DNA of 64,000 bases, taken from NCBI GenBank assembly GCA_013076295.1, contig RQOL01000688.1:1-64000 (forward strand), in the 5' to 3' direction. The notes beneath the pieces were generated by a model. That model had not been told where the DNA came from. It was given only the letters and a program-made list of their open reading frames with translations, and did not search any database. Shown one piece after another: positions 27,840 to 40,474 of the stretch. Origin of the DNA: Sanderia malayensis (lineage: Eukaryota > Cnidaria > Scyphozoa > Semaeostomeae > Pelagiidae). Every line of letters starts with the position of its first letter. Position 1 is the first letter of the stretch. The position numbers were made by a program, and so were the translations under genes.

Positions 27840-30508
27840 AATCCACGTTATTACACCTTAAACTAAGTGAGAAAGACAGGCATTTGCGTGTTTTCAGTGA
27901 TATTAACACAACTGCACACTAATTGCACATCAATCCACGTTATTACAGCTGAAACTAAGTATATTACACATGCATTTGTTTGTTTTCAGTGACATTGACA
28001 TTACTGCACACTTATTGTACATGAATCCATGTTGTTACAGCTGAAACTAACTAAAATATACATGCATTTGCTTTTCTTAATTAATATTAACAATGCTAAA
28101 CACTAATTGCGCATGAATCCACGTTGTTACAGCTGAAACGAAGTAAAATACACATGCATTTGCTTGTTTTCAGTGATATTAACATTACACAACACAAATT
28201 GGTCTTGAATGAACGCTATTACAGCTGAAACTAAGTAAAATACACATGCATTTGCCTCTTTTTAGTGATATTAGCATTACCCACCCTAAATGCACGTGAA
28301 TCCACGTTGTCACAGCTGAAACTAACTAAATTACGCTTGCATTTGTTTGTTTGCAGTGATATTAACATTACTACACACTAATTGCACATGAATCCACGTT
28401 ATTACAGTTTAAACTAAGTATAAAAGACAGGCATTTGCGTATTTTCAGTGATATTAACACAACTGCACACTAATTGCACATGAATCCACGTTATTAAAGC
28501 TGAAACTAAATAAAATACACATGCATGTGCTTGTTTTAATTAATATTAACAATGTTAAACCCTAATTGCACATGAATCCACGTTGTTACAGCTGAAACTA
28601 AGTAAAGCACACATGCATTTGCTTCTTTTCAGTGATTTTAACATTACTGCACACTATTTGCACATGAATCTACGTTAATACAGTTGGAACTAAGTAAAAT
28701 ACACATGCATTTGCTTGTTTTCAGTGATGATAATATTACTGCACACTAATTGCACATGATTCCACGTTATTACAGCTCCAACTAAGGAAGAAAGACATGC
28801 ACTTGGGTGTTTTCAGTGATATTCACACTACCGCAAACTAAGTGCACATGAATCCACGGTATTACAGATGCAACTAAATAAAATACACATGCATGTGCTT
28901 GTTTTTAGTGATATTAACATTACTGCACACTAATTGCACATGAATCCACGTTATTACAGCTGAAACTAAATAAAAAACACATGCTGTTGCTCTTTTGCAG
29001 TGATATTACATTAATGCACAAAAATTGCACATGAATCAACGTTGTTACAGCTGAAACTAACTAAAATACATATGCATTTACTTGTTTTCAGTAATCTTAA
29101 CATTACTGGACACTAATTGCACATCAATCCACGTTATTACAGCTGAAACTAAGTAAATTACACATGCATTTGTTTGTTTTCAGTGACATTGACATTACTG
29201 CACACTTATTGTACATGAATCCATGTTGTTACAGCTGAAACTAACTAAAATATACATGCATTTGCTTTTTTTAATTAATATTAACAATGCTAAACACTAA
29301 TTGCGCATGAAACCACGTTGTTACAGCTGAAACGAGGTAAAATACACATGCATTTGCTTGTTTTCAGTGATATTAACATTACACAACACTAATTGGACAT
29401 GAATGAACGCTATTACAGCTGAAACTAAGTAAAATACACATGCATTTGCCTCTTTTTAGTGATATTAACATTACTCCTGCATAATTGCACGTGAATCCAC
29501 GTTGTTACAGCTGAAACTAACTAAATTACGCATGCATTTGTTTGTTTGCAGTGATGCTAACATTACTGCACACTAATTACACATGAATCCACGTTATTAC
29601 ACCTTAAACTAAGTAAGAAAGACAGGCATTTGCGTGTTTTCAGTGATATTAATACTATTGCACACTAATTGCACATGAATCCACGTTATTACAGATGCAA
29701 CTAAATAAAATACACATGCACTTGCTTACTTGCAGTAATATTAACATTACTGAAAAACTAGTTCCACATGAATCTACGTTATTACAGTTGGAACTAAGTA
29801 AAATACATCTGCATATACTTGTTTCCAGTGATATTAACATTACTGCACACTAGTTGCACATGAATCCACGTTATTACAGCTGAAACTAAAAAAAATACAC
29901 ATGCATTTGCTTTTTTGCAGTGATATTAACATTATTTCACAATAATTGCACATGAATCCATGTTGTTACAGCTGAAACTAACTGAATTACACATGCATTC
30001 GTTTTTTTGCAGTGACATTAACATTACTGCAAACTAATTGTACATGAATCCACGTTATTACAGCTGAAATTAAACAAAATACACATGCACTTGCTTACTT
30101 GCAGTAATATTAACATTACTGAAAAACTAGTTCCACATGAATCTACGTTATTACAGTTGGAACTAAGTAAAATACATCTGGATATACTTGTTTTCAGTGA
30201 TATTCACATTACTGCTCACTAATTGCAGATGAATCCCTGTTGTTGCAGCTGAAACTAACTAAATTACGCATGCATTTGTTTGTTTGCAGTGATATTGACA
30301 TTACTGCACACTAATTGGACATGAATCAACGTTATTACAGCTGAAACTAAGTAAGAAAGACAGGCATTTGCGTGCTTTCAGTAATATTAATACTATTGCA
30401 CACTAATTGCACATGAATCTACGTTATTACAGATGCAACTAAATAAAATACACATGCACTTGCTTACTTGCAGTAATATTAACATTACTGAAAAACTAGT
30501 TCCACATG
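27840..30508 (+). repeat. 29-monomer higher-order unit, copy 2
   Basis: Second member of the nearly perfect tandem pair with 25171-27839. Variant order is unchanged from the CACCTTAAACTAAGTGAG monomer to the GAAAAACTAGTTCCACATGAA monomer at the end. High identity over 2.67 kb, with almost no indels, shows this is one of the youngest duplications in the window. Confidence 0.92.
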
Positions 30509-33500
30509 AATCTACGTTATTACAGTTGGAACTAAGTAAAATACATCTGCATATACTTGTTTCCAGTGATATTAACATTACTGCACACTAGTTGCACATG
30601 AATCCACGTTATTACAGCTGAAACTAAATAAAATACACATGCATTTGCTTTTTTGCAGTCATATTAACATTACTTCACAATAATTGCACATGAATCCACG
30701 TTGTTACAGCTGAAACTAACTGAATTACACATGCATTGGTTTTTTTGCAGTGACATTAACATTACTGCAAAATAATTGTACATGAGTCCACGTTATTACA
30801 GCTGAAATAAAATAAAATACACATGCACTTGCTTACTTGCAGGAATGTTAACATTACTGAAAAACTAGTTCCACATGAATCTACGTTATTACAGTTTGAA
30901 CTAAGTAAAATACATCTGGATATACTTGTTTTCAGTGATATTCACATTACTGCTCACTAATTGCAGATGAATCCACGTTGTTGCAGCTGAAACTAACTAA
31001 ATTACGCATGCATTTGTTTGTTTGCAGTGATATTGACATTACTGAAAAACTATTTCCACATGAATCTACGTTATTACAGTTGGAACTAAGTAAAATACAT
31101 CTGGATATACTTGTTTTCAGTGATATTCACATTACTGCTCACTAATTGCAGATGAATCCACGTTGTTGCAGCTGAAACTAACTAAATTACGCATGCATTT
31201 GTTTGTTTGCAGTGATATTGACATTACTGCACACTAATTACACATGAATCCACGTTATTACACCTTAAACTAAGTAAGAAAGACAGGCATTTGCGTGTTT
31301 TCAGTGATATTAATACTATTGCACACTAATTGCACATGAATCTACGTTATTACAGATGCAACTAAATAAAATACACATGCACTTGCTTACTTGCAGTAAT
31401 ATTAACATTACTGAAAAACTAGTTCCACATGAATCTACATTATTACAGTTGGAACTAAGTAAAATACATCGGCATATACTTGTTTCCAGTGATATTAACA
31501 TTACTGCACACTATTTGCACATGAATCCACGTTATTACAGCTGAAACTAAATAAAATACACATGCATTTGCTTTTTTGCAGTGATATTAACATCACTTCA
31601 CAATAATTGCACATGAATCCATGTTGTTACAGCTGAAACTAACTGAATTACACATGCATTGGTTTTTTTGCAGTGACCATAACATTACTGCAAACTAATT
31701 GCACATGAATCCACGTTATTACAGCTGAAACTAATTAAAATACACATGCATTTGCTTTTTTGCAGTGATATTAACATTACTTCACAATAATTGCACATGA
31801 ATCCATGTTGTTACAGCTGAAACTAACTGAATTACACATGCATTGGTTTTTTTGCAGCGACCATAACATTACTGCAAACTAATTGTACATGAATCCACGT
31901 TATTACAGCTGAAATTAAGTAAAATACACATGCACTTGCTTACTTGCAGTAATATTAACATTACTGAAAAACTAGTTCCACATGAATCTACGTTATTACA
32001 GTTGGAACTAAGTAAAATACATCTGGATATACTTGTTTTCAGTGATATTCACATTACTGCTCACTAATTGCAGATGAATCCACGTTGTTGCAGCTGAAAC
32101 TAACTAAATTACGCATGCATTTGTTTGTTTGCAGTGATATTGACATTACTGCACACTAATTGGACATGAATCAACGTTATTACAGCTGAAACTAAGTAAG
32201 AAAGACAGGCATTTGCGTGTTTTCAGTGATATTAATACTATTGCACACTAATTGCACATGAATCTACGTTATTACAGATGCAACTAAATAAAATACACAT
32301 GCACTTGCTTACTTGCAGTAATATTAACATTACTAAAAAACTAGTTCCACATGAATCTACGTTATTACAGTTGGAACTAAGTAAAATACATCTGCATATA
32401 CTTGTTTCCAGTGATATTAACATTACTGCACACTAGTTGCACATGAATCCACGTTATTACAGCTGAAACTAAATAAAATACACATGCATTTGCTTTTTTG
32501 CAGTGATATTAACATTACTTCACAATAATTGCACATGAATCCACGTTGTTACAGCTGAAACTAACTGAATTACACATGCATTGGTTTTTTTGCAGTGACA
32601 TTAACATTACTGCAAACTAATTGTACATGAATCCACGTTATTACAGCTGAAATTAAATAAAATACGCATGCACTTGCTTACTTGCAGTAATATTAACATT
32701 ACTGAAAAACTAGTTCCACATGAATCTACGTTATTACAGTTGGAACTAAGTAAAATACATCTGGATATACTTGTTTTCAGTGATATTCACATTACTGCTC
32801 ACTAATTGCAGATGAATCCACGTTGTTGCAGCTGAAACTAACTAAATTACGCATGCATTTGTTTGTTTGCAGTGATATTGACATTACTGCACACTAATTG
32901 GACATGAATCAACGTTATTACAGCTGAGACTAAGTAAAATACACATGCATGTACTTGTTTTCAGTGATATTAACATTACTGCCCACCAATTGCAGATGAA
33001 TCCACGTTATTAGAGATGAAACTAAGTAAAATACGCATGCATTTGTCTGTTTCCATTGCTATTAACATTACTAAACACTATTTGCACATGATTCCACGTT
33101 ATTAGAGCGGAAACTAACTAAAATACATATGCATTTGTTTGTTTGCAGTGTTATTGACATTACTGCACACTAATTGCAGATGAATCCACGTTGTTACAGC
33201 TGAAACGAAGTAAAATACACATGCATTTGCTTGTTTTCAGTGATATTAACATTACTCCACACTAATTGCACATGAATCCACGTTACTACAGCAGAAAATA
33301 AGTAAAAAACACATGCATTTGCGTGTTTTCAGTGATGTTAACATTACTCCACACTAATTGCAGATGAATCCACGTTGTTACAGCTGAAACGAAGTAAAAT
33401 ACACATGCATTTGCTTGTTTTCAGGGATATTAACATTACTCCACGCTAATTGCACATGAATCCACGTTACTACAGCAGAAAATAAGTAAAATACACATGC

Positions 33501-34408
33501 ATTTGCGTGTTTTCAGTGATATTTGCACTACTGCATACTAATTGGATATGAATCCAGGGTATTACAGATAAAACTAAATAAAATACACATGCATTTGCTT
33601 GTTTTCAGTGCTACTAACAGTACTGGAAAACTAGTTCCACATGAATCTACGTCTTCACAGTTGGAACTAAGTTATATACATCTGCATGTACTTGTTTTCA
33701 GTGATATTAACATTACTGCCCACTAATTGCACATGAATCCACGTTGTTACAGCTGAAACTAACTGAATTACACATGCATTGGTTTTTTTGCAGTGACATT
33801 AACATTACTGCAAACTAATTGTACATGAATCCACGTTATTACAGCTGAAATTAAATAAAATATATATGCACTTGCTTACTTGCAGGAATATTAACATTAC
33901 TGAAAAACTAGTTCCACATGAATCTACGTTATTACAGTTGGAACTAAGTAAAATACATCTGGATATACTTGTTTTCAGTGATATTCACATTACTGCTCAC
34001 TAATTGCAGATGAATCCACGTTGTTGCAGCTGAAACTAACTAAATTACGCATGCATTTGTTTGTTTGCAGTGATATTGACATTACTGCACACTAATTGGA
34101 CATGAATCAACGTTATTACAGCTGAAACTAAGTAAAATACACATGCATGTACTTGTTTTCAGTGATATTAACATTACTGCCCACTAATTGCAGATGAATC
34201 CACGTTATTAGAGATGAAACTAAGTAAAATACGCATGCATTTGTCTGTTTCCATTGCTATTAACATTACTAAACACTAATTGCACATGATTCCACGTTAT
34301 TAGAGCGGAAACTAACTAAAATACATATGCATTTGTTTGTTTGCAGTGTTATTGACATTACTGCACACTAATTGCACATGAATCAACGTTATTACAGCTG
34401 AAACTAAG
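30509..34408 (+). repeat. ACTAGT/AATAAA monomer lineage with eight- and ten-monomer periods
   Basis: Dominated by monomers reading GCAACTAAATAAAATAC, CTTGCTTACTTGCAG and GAAAAACTAGTTCC. Equivalent points at 29655, 30393, 31316 and 32238 are spaced 738, 923 and 922 bp (8, 10 and 10 monomers). From about 32238 the order repeats at 36418 (offset 4180 bp), and from 33523 it repeats at 37921 (offset 4398 bp); the offset changes at about 33178. Other classes present are CTGTTTCCATTGC (about 33050) and CAGCAGAAAATAAG (about 33295). Confidence 0.87.
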
Positions 34409-34568
34409 CTGAAACTGTTGCTACAGCAGTCTTCACATTGAAAACTTTTACAAAATATAAAAGAAAGGGCATTAGCCAGAGAAATCATAACAATTGAAAA
34501 AGTATTTCAGACGAAAATTTCGCGTGTTCCCAGCGCGAAAAACACAAAGGCGAATGTTCACGACTTGC
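34409..34568 (+). other. 160-bp non-satellite insert, copy 1
   Basis: Satellite breaks off after CTGAAACTAAG and resumes with ATTAACATTACTCC. The 160 bp between share no extended similarity with the monomer, apart from CTGAAACT at the very start, which repeats the last bases of the left flank. The monomer lacks the 34 bp that would normally lie between the two flanks, so this is a replacement and not a clean insertion. I see no target-site duplication. It contains an inverted repeat, TTTCGCG at 34518-34524 and CGCGAAA at 34534-34540, with loop TGTTCCCAG. Copy-specific bases: ACTTTTAC near 34443, GACGAAAATTTC near 34510. I do not recognise its origin. Confidence 0.9.
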
Positions 34569-37390
34569 ATTAACATTACTCCACACTAATTGCAGATGAA
34601 TCCACGTTGTTACAGCTGAAACGAAGTAAAATACACATGCATTTGCTTGTTTTCAGTGATATTAACATTACTCCACACTAATTGCACATGAATCCACGTT
34701 ACTACAGCAGAAAATAAGTAAAAAACACATGCATTTGCGTGTTTTCAGTGATGTTAACATTACTCCACACTAATTGCAGATGAATCCACGTTGTTACAGC
34801 TGAAACGAAGTAAAATACACATGCATTTGCTTGTTTTTAGGGATATTAACATTACTCCACGCTAATTGCACATGAATCCACGTTACTACAGCAGAAAATA
34901 AGTAAAATACACATGCATTTGCGTGTTTTCAGTGATATTTGCACTACTGCATACTAATTGGATATGAATCCAGGTTATTACAGATAAAACTAAATAAAAT
35001 ACACATGCTGTTGCTCTTTTGCAGTGATATTAACATTAATGCACAAAATTTGCACATGAATCAACGTTGTTACAGCTGAAACTAACTAAAATACATATGC
35101 ATTTACTTGTTTTCAGTAATCTTAACATTACTGCACACTAATTGCACATCAATCCACGTTATTACAGCTGAAACTAAGTAAATTATACATGCATTTGCTT
35201 GTTTTCAGTGACATTGACATTACTGCACACTTATTGTACATGAATCCATGTTGTTACAGCTAAAACTAACTAAAATATACATGCATTTGCATTTTTTAAT
35301 TAATATTAACAATGCTAAACACTAATTGCGCATGAATCCACGTTGTTACAGCTGAAACGAAGTAAAATACACATGCATTTGCTTGTTTTCAGTGATATTA
35401 ACATTACACAACACTAATTGGACATGAATGAACGCTATTACAGCTGAAACTAAGTAAAATACACATGCATTTGCCTCTTTTTAGTGATATTAACATTACT
35501 CCTGCATAATTGCACGTGAATCCACGTTGTTACAGCTGAAACTAACTAAATTACGCATGCATTTGTTTGTTTGCAGTGATGTTAACATTACTGCACACTA
35601 ATTACACATGAATCCACGTTATTACACCTTAAACTAAGTAAGAAAGACAGGCATTTGCGTGTTTTCAGTGATATTAATACTATTGCACACTAATTGCAGA
35701 TGAATCTACGTTATTACAGATGCAACTAAATAAAATACACATGCACTTGCTTACTTGCAGTAATATTAACATTACTGAAAAACTAGTTCCACATGAATCT
35801 ACATTATTACAGTTGGAACTAAGTAAAATACATCGGCATATACTTGTTTCCAGTGATATTAACATTACTGCACACTATTTGCACATGAATCCACGTTATT
35901 ACAGCTGAAACTAAATAAAATACACATGCATTTGCTTTTTTGCAGTGATATTAACATTACTTCACAATAATTGAACATGAATCCATGTTGTTACAGCTGA
36001 AACTAACTGAATTACACATGCATTGGTTTTTTTGCAGTGACATTAACATTACTGCAAACTAATTGTACATGAATCCACGTTATTACAGCTGAAATTAAAT
36101 AAAATACACATGCACTTGCTTACTTGCAGTAATATTAACATTGCTGAAAAACTAGTTCCACATGAATCTACGTTATTACAGTTGGAACTAAGTAAAATAC
36201 ATCTGGATATACTTGTTTTCAGTGATATTCACATTACTGCTCACTAATTGCAGATGAATCCACGTTGTTGCAGCTGAAACTAACTAAATTACGCATGCAT
36301 TTGTTTGTTTGCAGTGATATTGACATTACTGCACACTAATTGGACATGAATCAACGTTATTACAGCTGAAACTAAGTAAGAAAGACAGGCATTTGCGTGT
36401 TTTCAGTGATATTAATACTATTGCACACTAATTGCACATGAATCTACGTTATTACAGATGCAACTAAATAAAATACACATGCACTTGCTTACTTGCAGTA
36501 ATATTAACATTACTAAAAAACTAGTTCCACATGAATCTACGTTATTACAGTTGGAACTAAGTAAAATACATCTGCATATACTTGTTTCCAGTGATATTAA
36601 CATTACTGCACACTAGTTGCACATGAATCCACGTTATTACAGCTGAAACTAAATAAAATACACATGCATTTGCTTTTTTGCAGTGATATTAACATTACTT
36701 CACAATAATTGCACATGAATCCACGTTGTTACAGCTGAAACTAACTGAATTACACATGCATTGGTTTTTTTGCAGTGACATTAACATTACTGCAAACTAA
36801 TTGTACATGAATCCACGTTATTACAGCTGAAAATAAATAAAATACACATGCACTTGCTTACTTGCAGTAATATTAACATTACTGAAAAACTAGTTCCACA
36901 TGAATCTACGTTATTACAGCTGGAACTAAGTAAAATACATCTGGATATACTTGTTTTCAGTGATATTCACATTACTGCTCACTAATTGCAGATGAATCCA
37001 CGTTGTTGCAGCTGAAACTAACTAAATTACGCATGCATTTGTTTGTTTGCAGTGATATTGACATTACTGCACACTAATTGGACATGAATCAACGTTATTA
37101 CAGCTGAGACTAAGTAAAATACACATGCATGTACTTGTTTTCAGTGATATTAACATTACTGCCCACCAATTGCAGATGAATCCACGTTATTAGAGATGAA
37201 ACTAAGTAAAATACGCATGCATTTGTCTGTTTCCATTGCTATTAACATTACTAAACACTATTTGCACATGATTCCACGTTATTAGAGCGGAAACTAACTA
37301 AAATACATATGCATTTGTTTGTTTGCAGTGTTATTGACATTACTGCACACTAATTGCACATGAATCAACGTTATTACAGCTGAAACTAAG
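34569..37390 (+). repeat. Satellite between insert copies 1 and 2 (about 31-monomer unit with insert)
   Basis: The first part (34569-34990) has the CAGCAGAAAATAAG and GGGATATTAAC series. 34990-35660 repeats the AATGCACAAAATTTGC, TTAATTAA and GAATGAACGC chain of the 29-monomer units. 35680-37390 repeats 31316-33170. With the insert counted as a net +126 bp, insert-to-insert distance is 2982 - 126 = 2856 bp, or 31 monomers. Confidence 0.85.
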
Positions 37391-37550
37391 CTGAAACTGT
37401 TGCTACAGCAGTCTTCACATTGAAAATTTTTACAAAATATAAAAGAAAGAGCATTAGCCAGGGAAATCATAACAATTGAAAAAGTATTTCAGAAGAAATT
37501 TTCGCGTGTTCCCAGCGCGAAAAACACAAAGGCGAATGTTCACGACTTGC
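37391..37550 (+). other. 160-bp non-satellite insert, copy 2
   Basis: Same element, same breakpoints and same length as at 34409. The inverted repeat is longer here: TTTTCGCG at 37499-37506, loop TGTTCCCAG, CGCGAAAA at 37516-37523, an uninterrupted 8-bp stem. It carries AAGAGCATTAGCCAGGGAAA, the form also found in copies 4 and 5, whereas copies 1 and 3 read AAGGGCATTAGCCAGAGAAA. Confidence 0.9.
37499..37523. other. CpG-rich perfect hairpin inside the 160-bp insert
   Basis: Stem TTTTCGCG / CGCGAAAA, loop TGTTCCCAG (9 nt). Conserved as an uninterrupted 8-bp stem in copies 2-5 (also 38915-38939, 40423-40447, 41746-41770) and as a 7-bp stem in copy 1 (34518-34540). It holds four CpGs in about 25 bp, against about one per 92 bp in the surrounding satellite. 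The arms could be a binding site for a dimeric protein or a cruciform; that is inference only. It is not followed by a T-run typical of a bacterial terminator. Confidence 0.75.
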
Positions 37551-38806
37551 ATTAACATTACTCCACACTAATTGCAGATGAATCCACGTTGTTACAGCTG
37601 AAACGAAGTAAAATACACATGCATTTGCTTGTTTTCAGTGATATTAACATTACTCCACACTAATTGCACATGAATCCACGTTACTACAGCAGAAAATAAG
37701 TAAAAAACACATGCATTTGCGTGTTTTCAGTGATGTTAACATTACTCCACACTAATTGCAGATGAATCCACGTTGTTACAGCTGAAACGAAGTAAAATAC
37801 ACATGCATTTGCTTGTTTTTAGGGATATTAACATTACTCCACGCTAATTGCACATGAATCCACGTTACTACAGCAGAAAATAAGTAAAATACACATGCAT
37901 TTGCGTGTTTTCAGTGATATTTGCACTACTGCATACTAATTGGATATGAATCCAGGGTATTACAGATAAAACTAAATAAAATACACATGCATTTGCTTGT
38001 TTTCAGTGCTACTAACAGTACTGGAAAACTAGTTCCACATGAATCTACGTCTTCACAGTTGGAACTAAGTTATATACATCTGCATGTACTTGTTTTCAGT
38101 GATATTAACATTACTGCCCACTAATTGCACATGAATCCACGTTGTTACAGCCGAAACTAACTGAATTACACATGCATTGGTTTTTTTGCAGTGACATTAA
38201 CATTACTGCAAACTAATTGTACATGAATCCACGTTATTACAGCTGAAATTAAATAAAATATATATGCACTTGCTTACTTGCAGGAATATTAACATTACTG
38301 AAAAACTAGTTCCACATGAATCTACGTTATTACAGTTGGAACTAAGTAAAATACATCTGGATATACTTGTTTTCAGTGATATTAACATTACTGCTCACTA
38401 ATTGCAGATGAAACCACGTTGTTGCAGCTGAAACTAACTAAATTACGCATGCATTTGTTTGTTTGCAGTGATATTGACATTACTGCACACTAATTGGACA
38501 TGAATCAACGTTATTACAGCTGAAACTAAGTAAAATACACATGCATGTACTTGTTTTCAGTGATATTAACATTACTGCCCACTAATTGCAGATGAATCCA
38601 CGTTATTAGAGATGAAACTAAGTAAAATACGCATGCATTTGTCTGTTTCCATTGCTATTAACATTACTAAACACTAATTGCACATGATTCCACGTTATTA
38701 GAGCGGAAAGTAACTAAAATACATATGCATTTGTTTGTTTGCAGTGTTATTGACATTACTGCACACTAATTGCACATGAATCAACGTTATTACAGCTGAA
38801 ACTAAG
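37551..38806 (+). repeat. Satellite between insert copies 2 and 3 (14-monomer unit with insert)
   Basis: Insert-to-insert distance is 1416 bp; minus 126 this is 1290 bp, or 14 monomers. Order: CAGCAGAAAATAAG class, GGGATATTAAC, GATATTTGCACTACTGC (about 37917), GTGCTACTAACAGTAC, ACTAGT class, CTGTTTCCATTGC class, GTGTTATTGAC. The same order occupies 33200-34408. Confidence 0.88.
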
Positions 38807-38966
38807 CTGAAACTGTTGCTACAGCAGTCTTCACATTGAAAATTTTTACAAAATATAAAAGAAAGGGCATTAGCCAGAGAAATCATAACAATTGAAAAAG
38901 TATTTCAGAAGAAATTTTCGCGTGTTCCCAGCGCGAAAAACACAATAACGAATGTTCACGACTTGC
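38807..38966 (+). other. 160-bp non-satellite insert, copy 3
   Basis: Same breakpoints as the other copies. It has AAGGGCATTAGCCAGAGAAA as in copy 1 and a private change, CACAATAACGAATG, where the others read CACAAAGGCGA. Hairpin at 38915-38939 with the 8-bp TTTTCGCG/CGCGAAAA stem. Confidence 0.9.
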
Positions 38967-40314
38967 ATTAACATTACTCCACACTAATTGCAGATGAATC
39001 CACGTTGTTACAGCTGAAACGAAGTAAAATACACATGCATTTGCTTGTTTTCAGTGATATTAACATTACTCCACACTAATTGCACATGAATCCACGTTAC
39101 TACAGCAGAAAATAAGTAAAAAACACATGCATTTGCGTGTTTTCAGTGATGTTAACATTACTCCACACTAATTGCAGATGAATCCACGTTGTTACAGCTG
39201 AAACGAAGTAAAATACACATGCATTTGCTTGTTTTTAGGGATATTAACATTACTCCACGCTAATTGCACATGAATCCACGTTATTACAGTTGGAACTAAG
39301 TAAAATACATCTGGATATACTTGTTTTCAGTGATATTCACATTACTGCACACTAGTTGCACATGAATCCACGTTATTACAGCTGAAACTAAATAAAATAC
39401 ACATTCATTTGCTTTTTTGCAGTGATATTTGCACTACTGCATACTAATTGGATATGAATCCAGGTTATTACAGATAAAACTAAATAAAATACACATGCAT
39501 TTGCTTGTTTTCAGTGCTACTAACAGTACTGGAAAACTAGTTCCACATGAATCTACGTCTTCACAGTTGGAACTAAGTTATATACATCTGCATGTACTTG
39601 TTTTCAGTGATATTAACATTACTGCCCACTAATTGCACATGAATCCACGTTGTTACAGCTGAAACTAACTGAATTACACATGCATTGGTTTTTTTGCAGT
39701 GACATTAACATTACTGCAAACTAATTGTACATGAATCCACGTTATTACAGCTGAAATTAAATAAAATATATATGCACTTGCTTACTTGCAGGAATATTAA
39801 CATTACTGAAAAACTAGTTCCACATGAATCTACGTTATTACAGTTGGAACTAAGTAAAATACATCTGGATATACTTGTTTTCAGTGATATTCACATTACT
39901 GCTCACTAATTGCAGATGAATCCACGTTGTTGCAGCTGAAACTAACTAAATTACGCATGCATTTGTTTGTTTGCAGTGATATTGACATTACTGCAGACTA
40001 ATTGGACATGAATCAACGTTATTACAGCTGAGACTAAGTAAAATACACATGCATGTACTTGTTTTCAGTGATATTAACATTACTGCCCACCAATTGCAGA
40101 TGAATCCACGTTATTAGAGATGAAACTAAGTAAAATACGCATGCATTTGTCTGTTTCCATTGCTATTAACATTACTAAACACTATTTGCACATGATTCCA
40201 AGTTATTAGAGCGAAAACTAACTAAAATACATATGCATTTGTTTGTTTGCAGTGTTATTGACATTACTGCACACTAATTGCACATGAATCAACGTTATTA
40301 CAGCTGAAACTAAG
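38967..40314 (+). repeat. Satellite between insert copies 3 and 4 (15-monomer unit with insert)
   Basis: Insert-to-insert distance 1508 bp; minus 126 this is 1382 bp, or 15 monomers. It is one monomer longer than the preceding unit because a single CAGCAGAAAATAAG monomer is replaced by two ACTAGT-lineage monomers at about 39280-39420. The rest matches 37551-38806 closely. Confidence 0.88.
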
Positions 40315-40474
40315 CTGAAACTGTTGCTACAGCAGTCTTCACATTGAAAATTTTTACAAAATATAAAAGAAAGAGCATTAGCCAGGGAAATCATAACAAT
40401 TGAAAAAGTATTTCAGAAGAAATTTTCGCGTGTTCCCAGCGCGAAAAACACAAAGGCGAATGTTCACGACTTGC
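40315..40474 (+). other. 160-bp non-satellite insert, copy 4
   Basis: Same breakpoints and length. AAGAGCATTAGCCAGGGAAA form, like copies 2 and 5. Hairpin at 40423-40447 with intact 8-bp stem and TGTTCCCAG loop. Confidence 0.9.

Noticed and set aside
34518..34540. Hairpin as a rho-independent terminator
   Set aside because: No T-run follows the stem on either strand, there is no gene upstream, and the context is eukaryotic satellite.
34409..34568. 160-bp insert as a tRNA-derived SINE or a MITE
   Set aside because: GTTCACGAC near its end is only a weak match to a B box, and there is no A box at the proper distance. There is no poly-A or simple-repeat tail, no terminal inverted repeats and no target-site duplication. 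It also replaces 34 bp of monomer instead of inserting.
38698..38886. Small minus-strand open frame overlapping insert copy 3 (62 codons) with a cysteine-containing stretch
   Set aside because: It is half insert and half satellite. It is open only in this copy because of local base changes, and is not maintained in the other four inserts.
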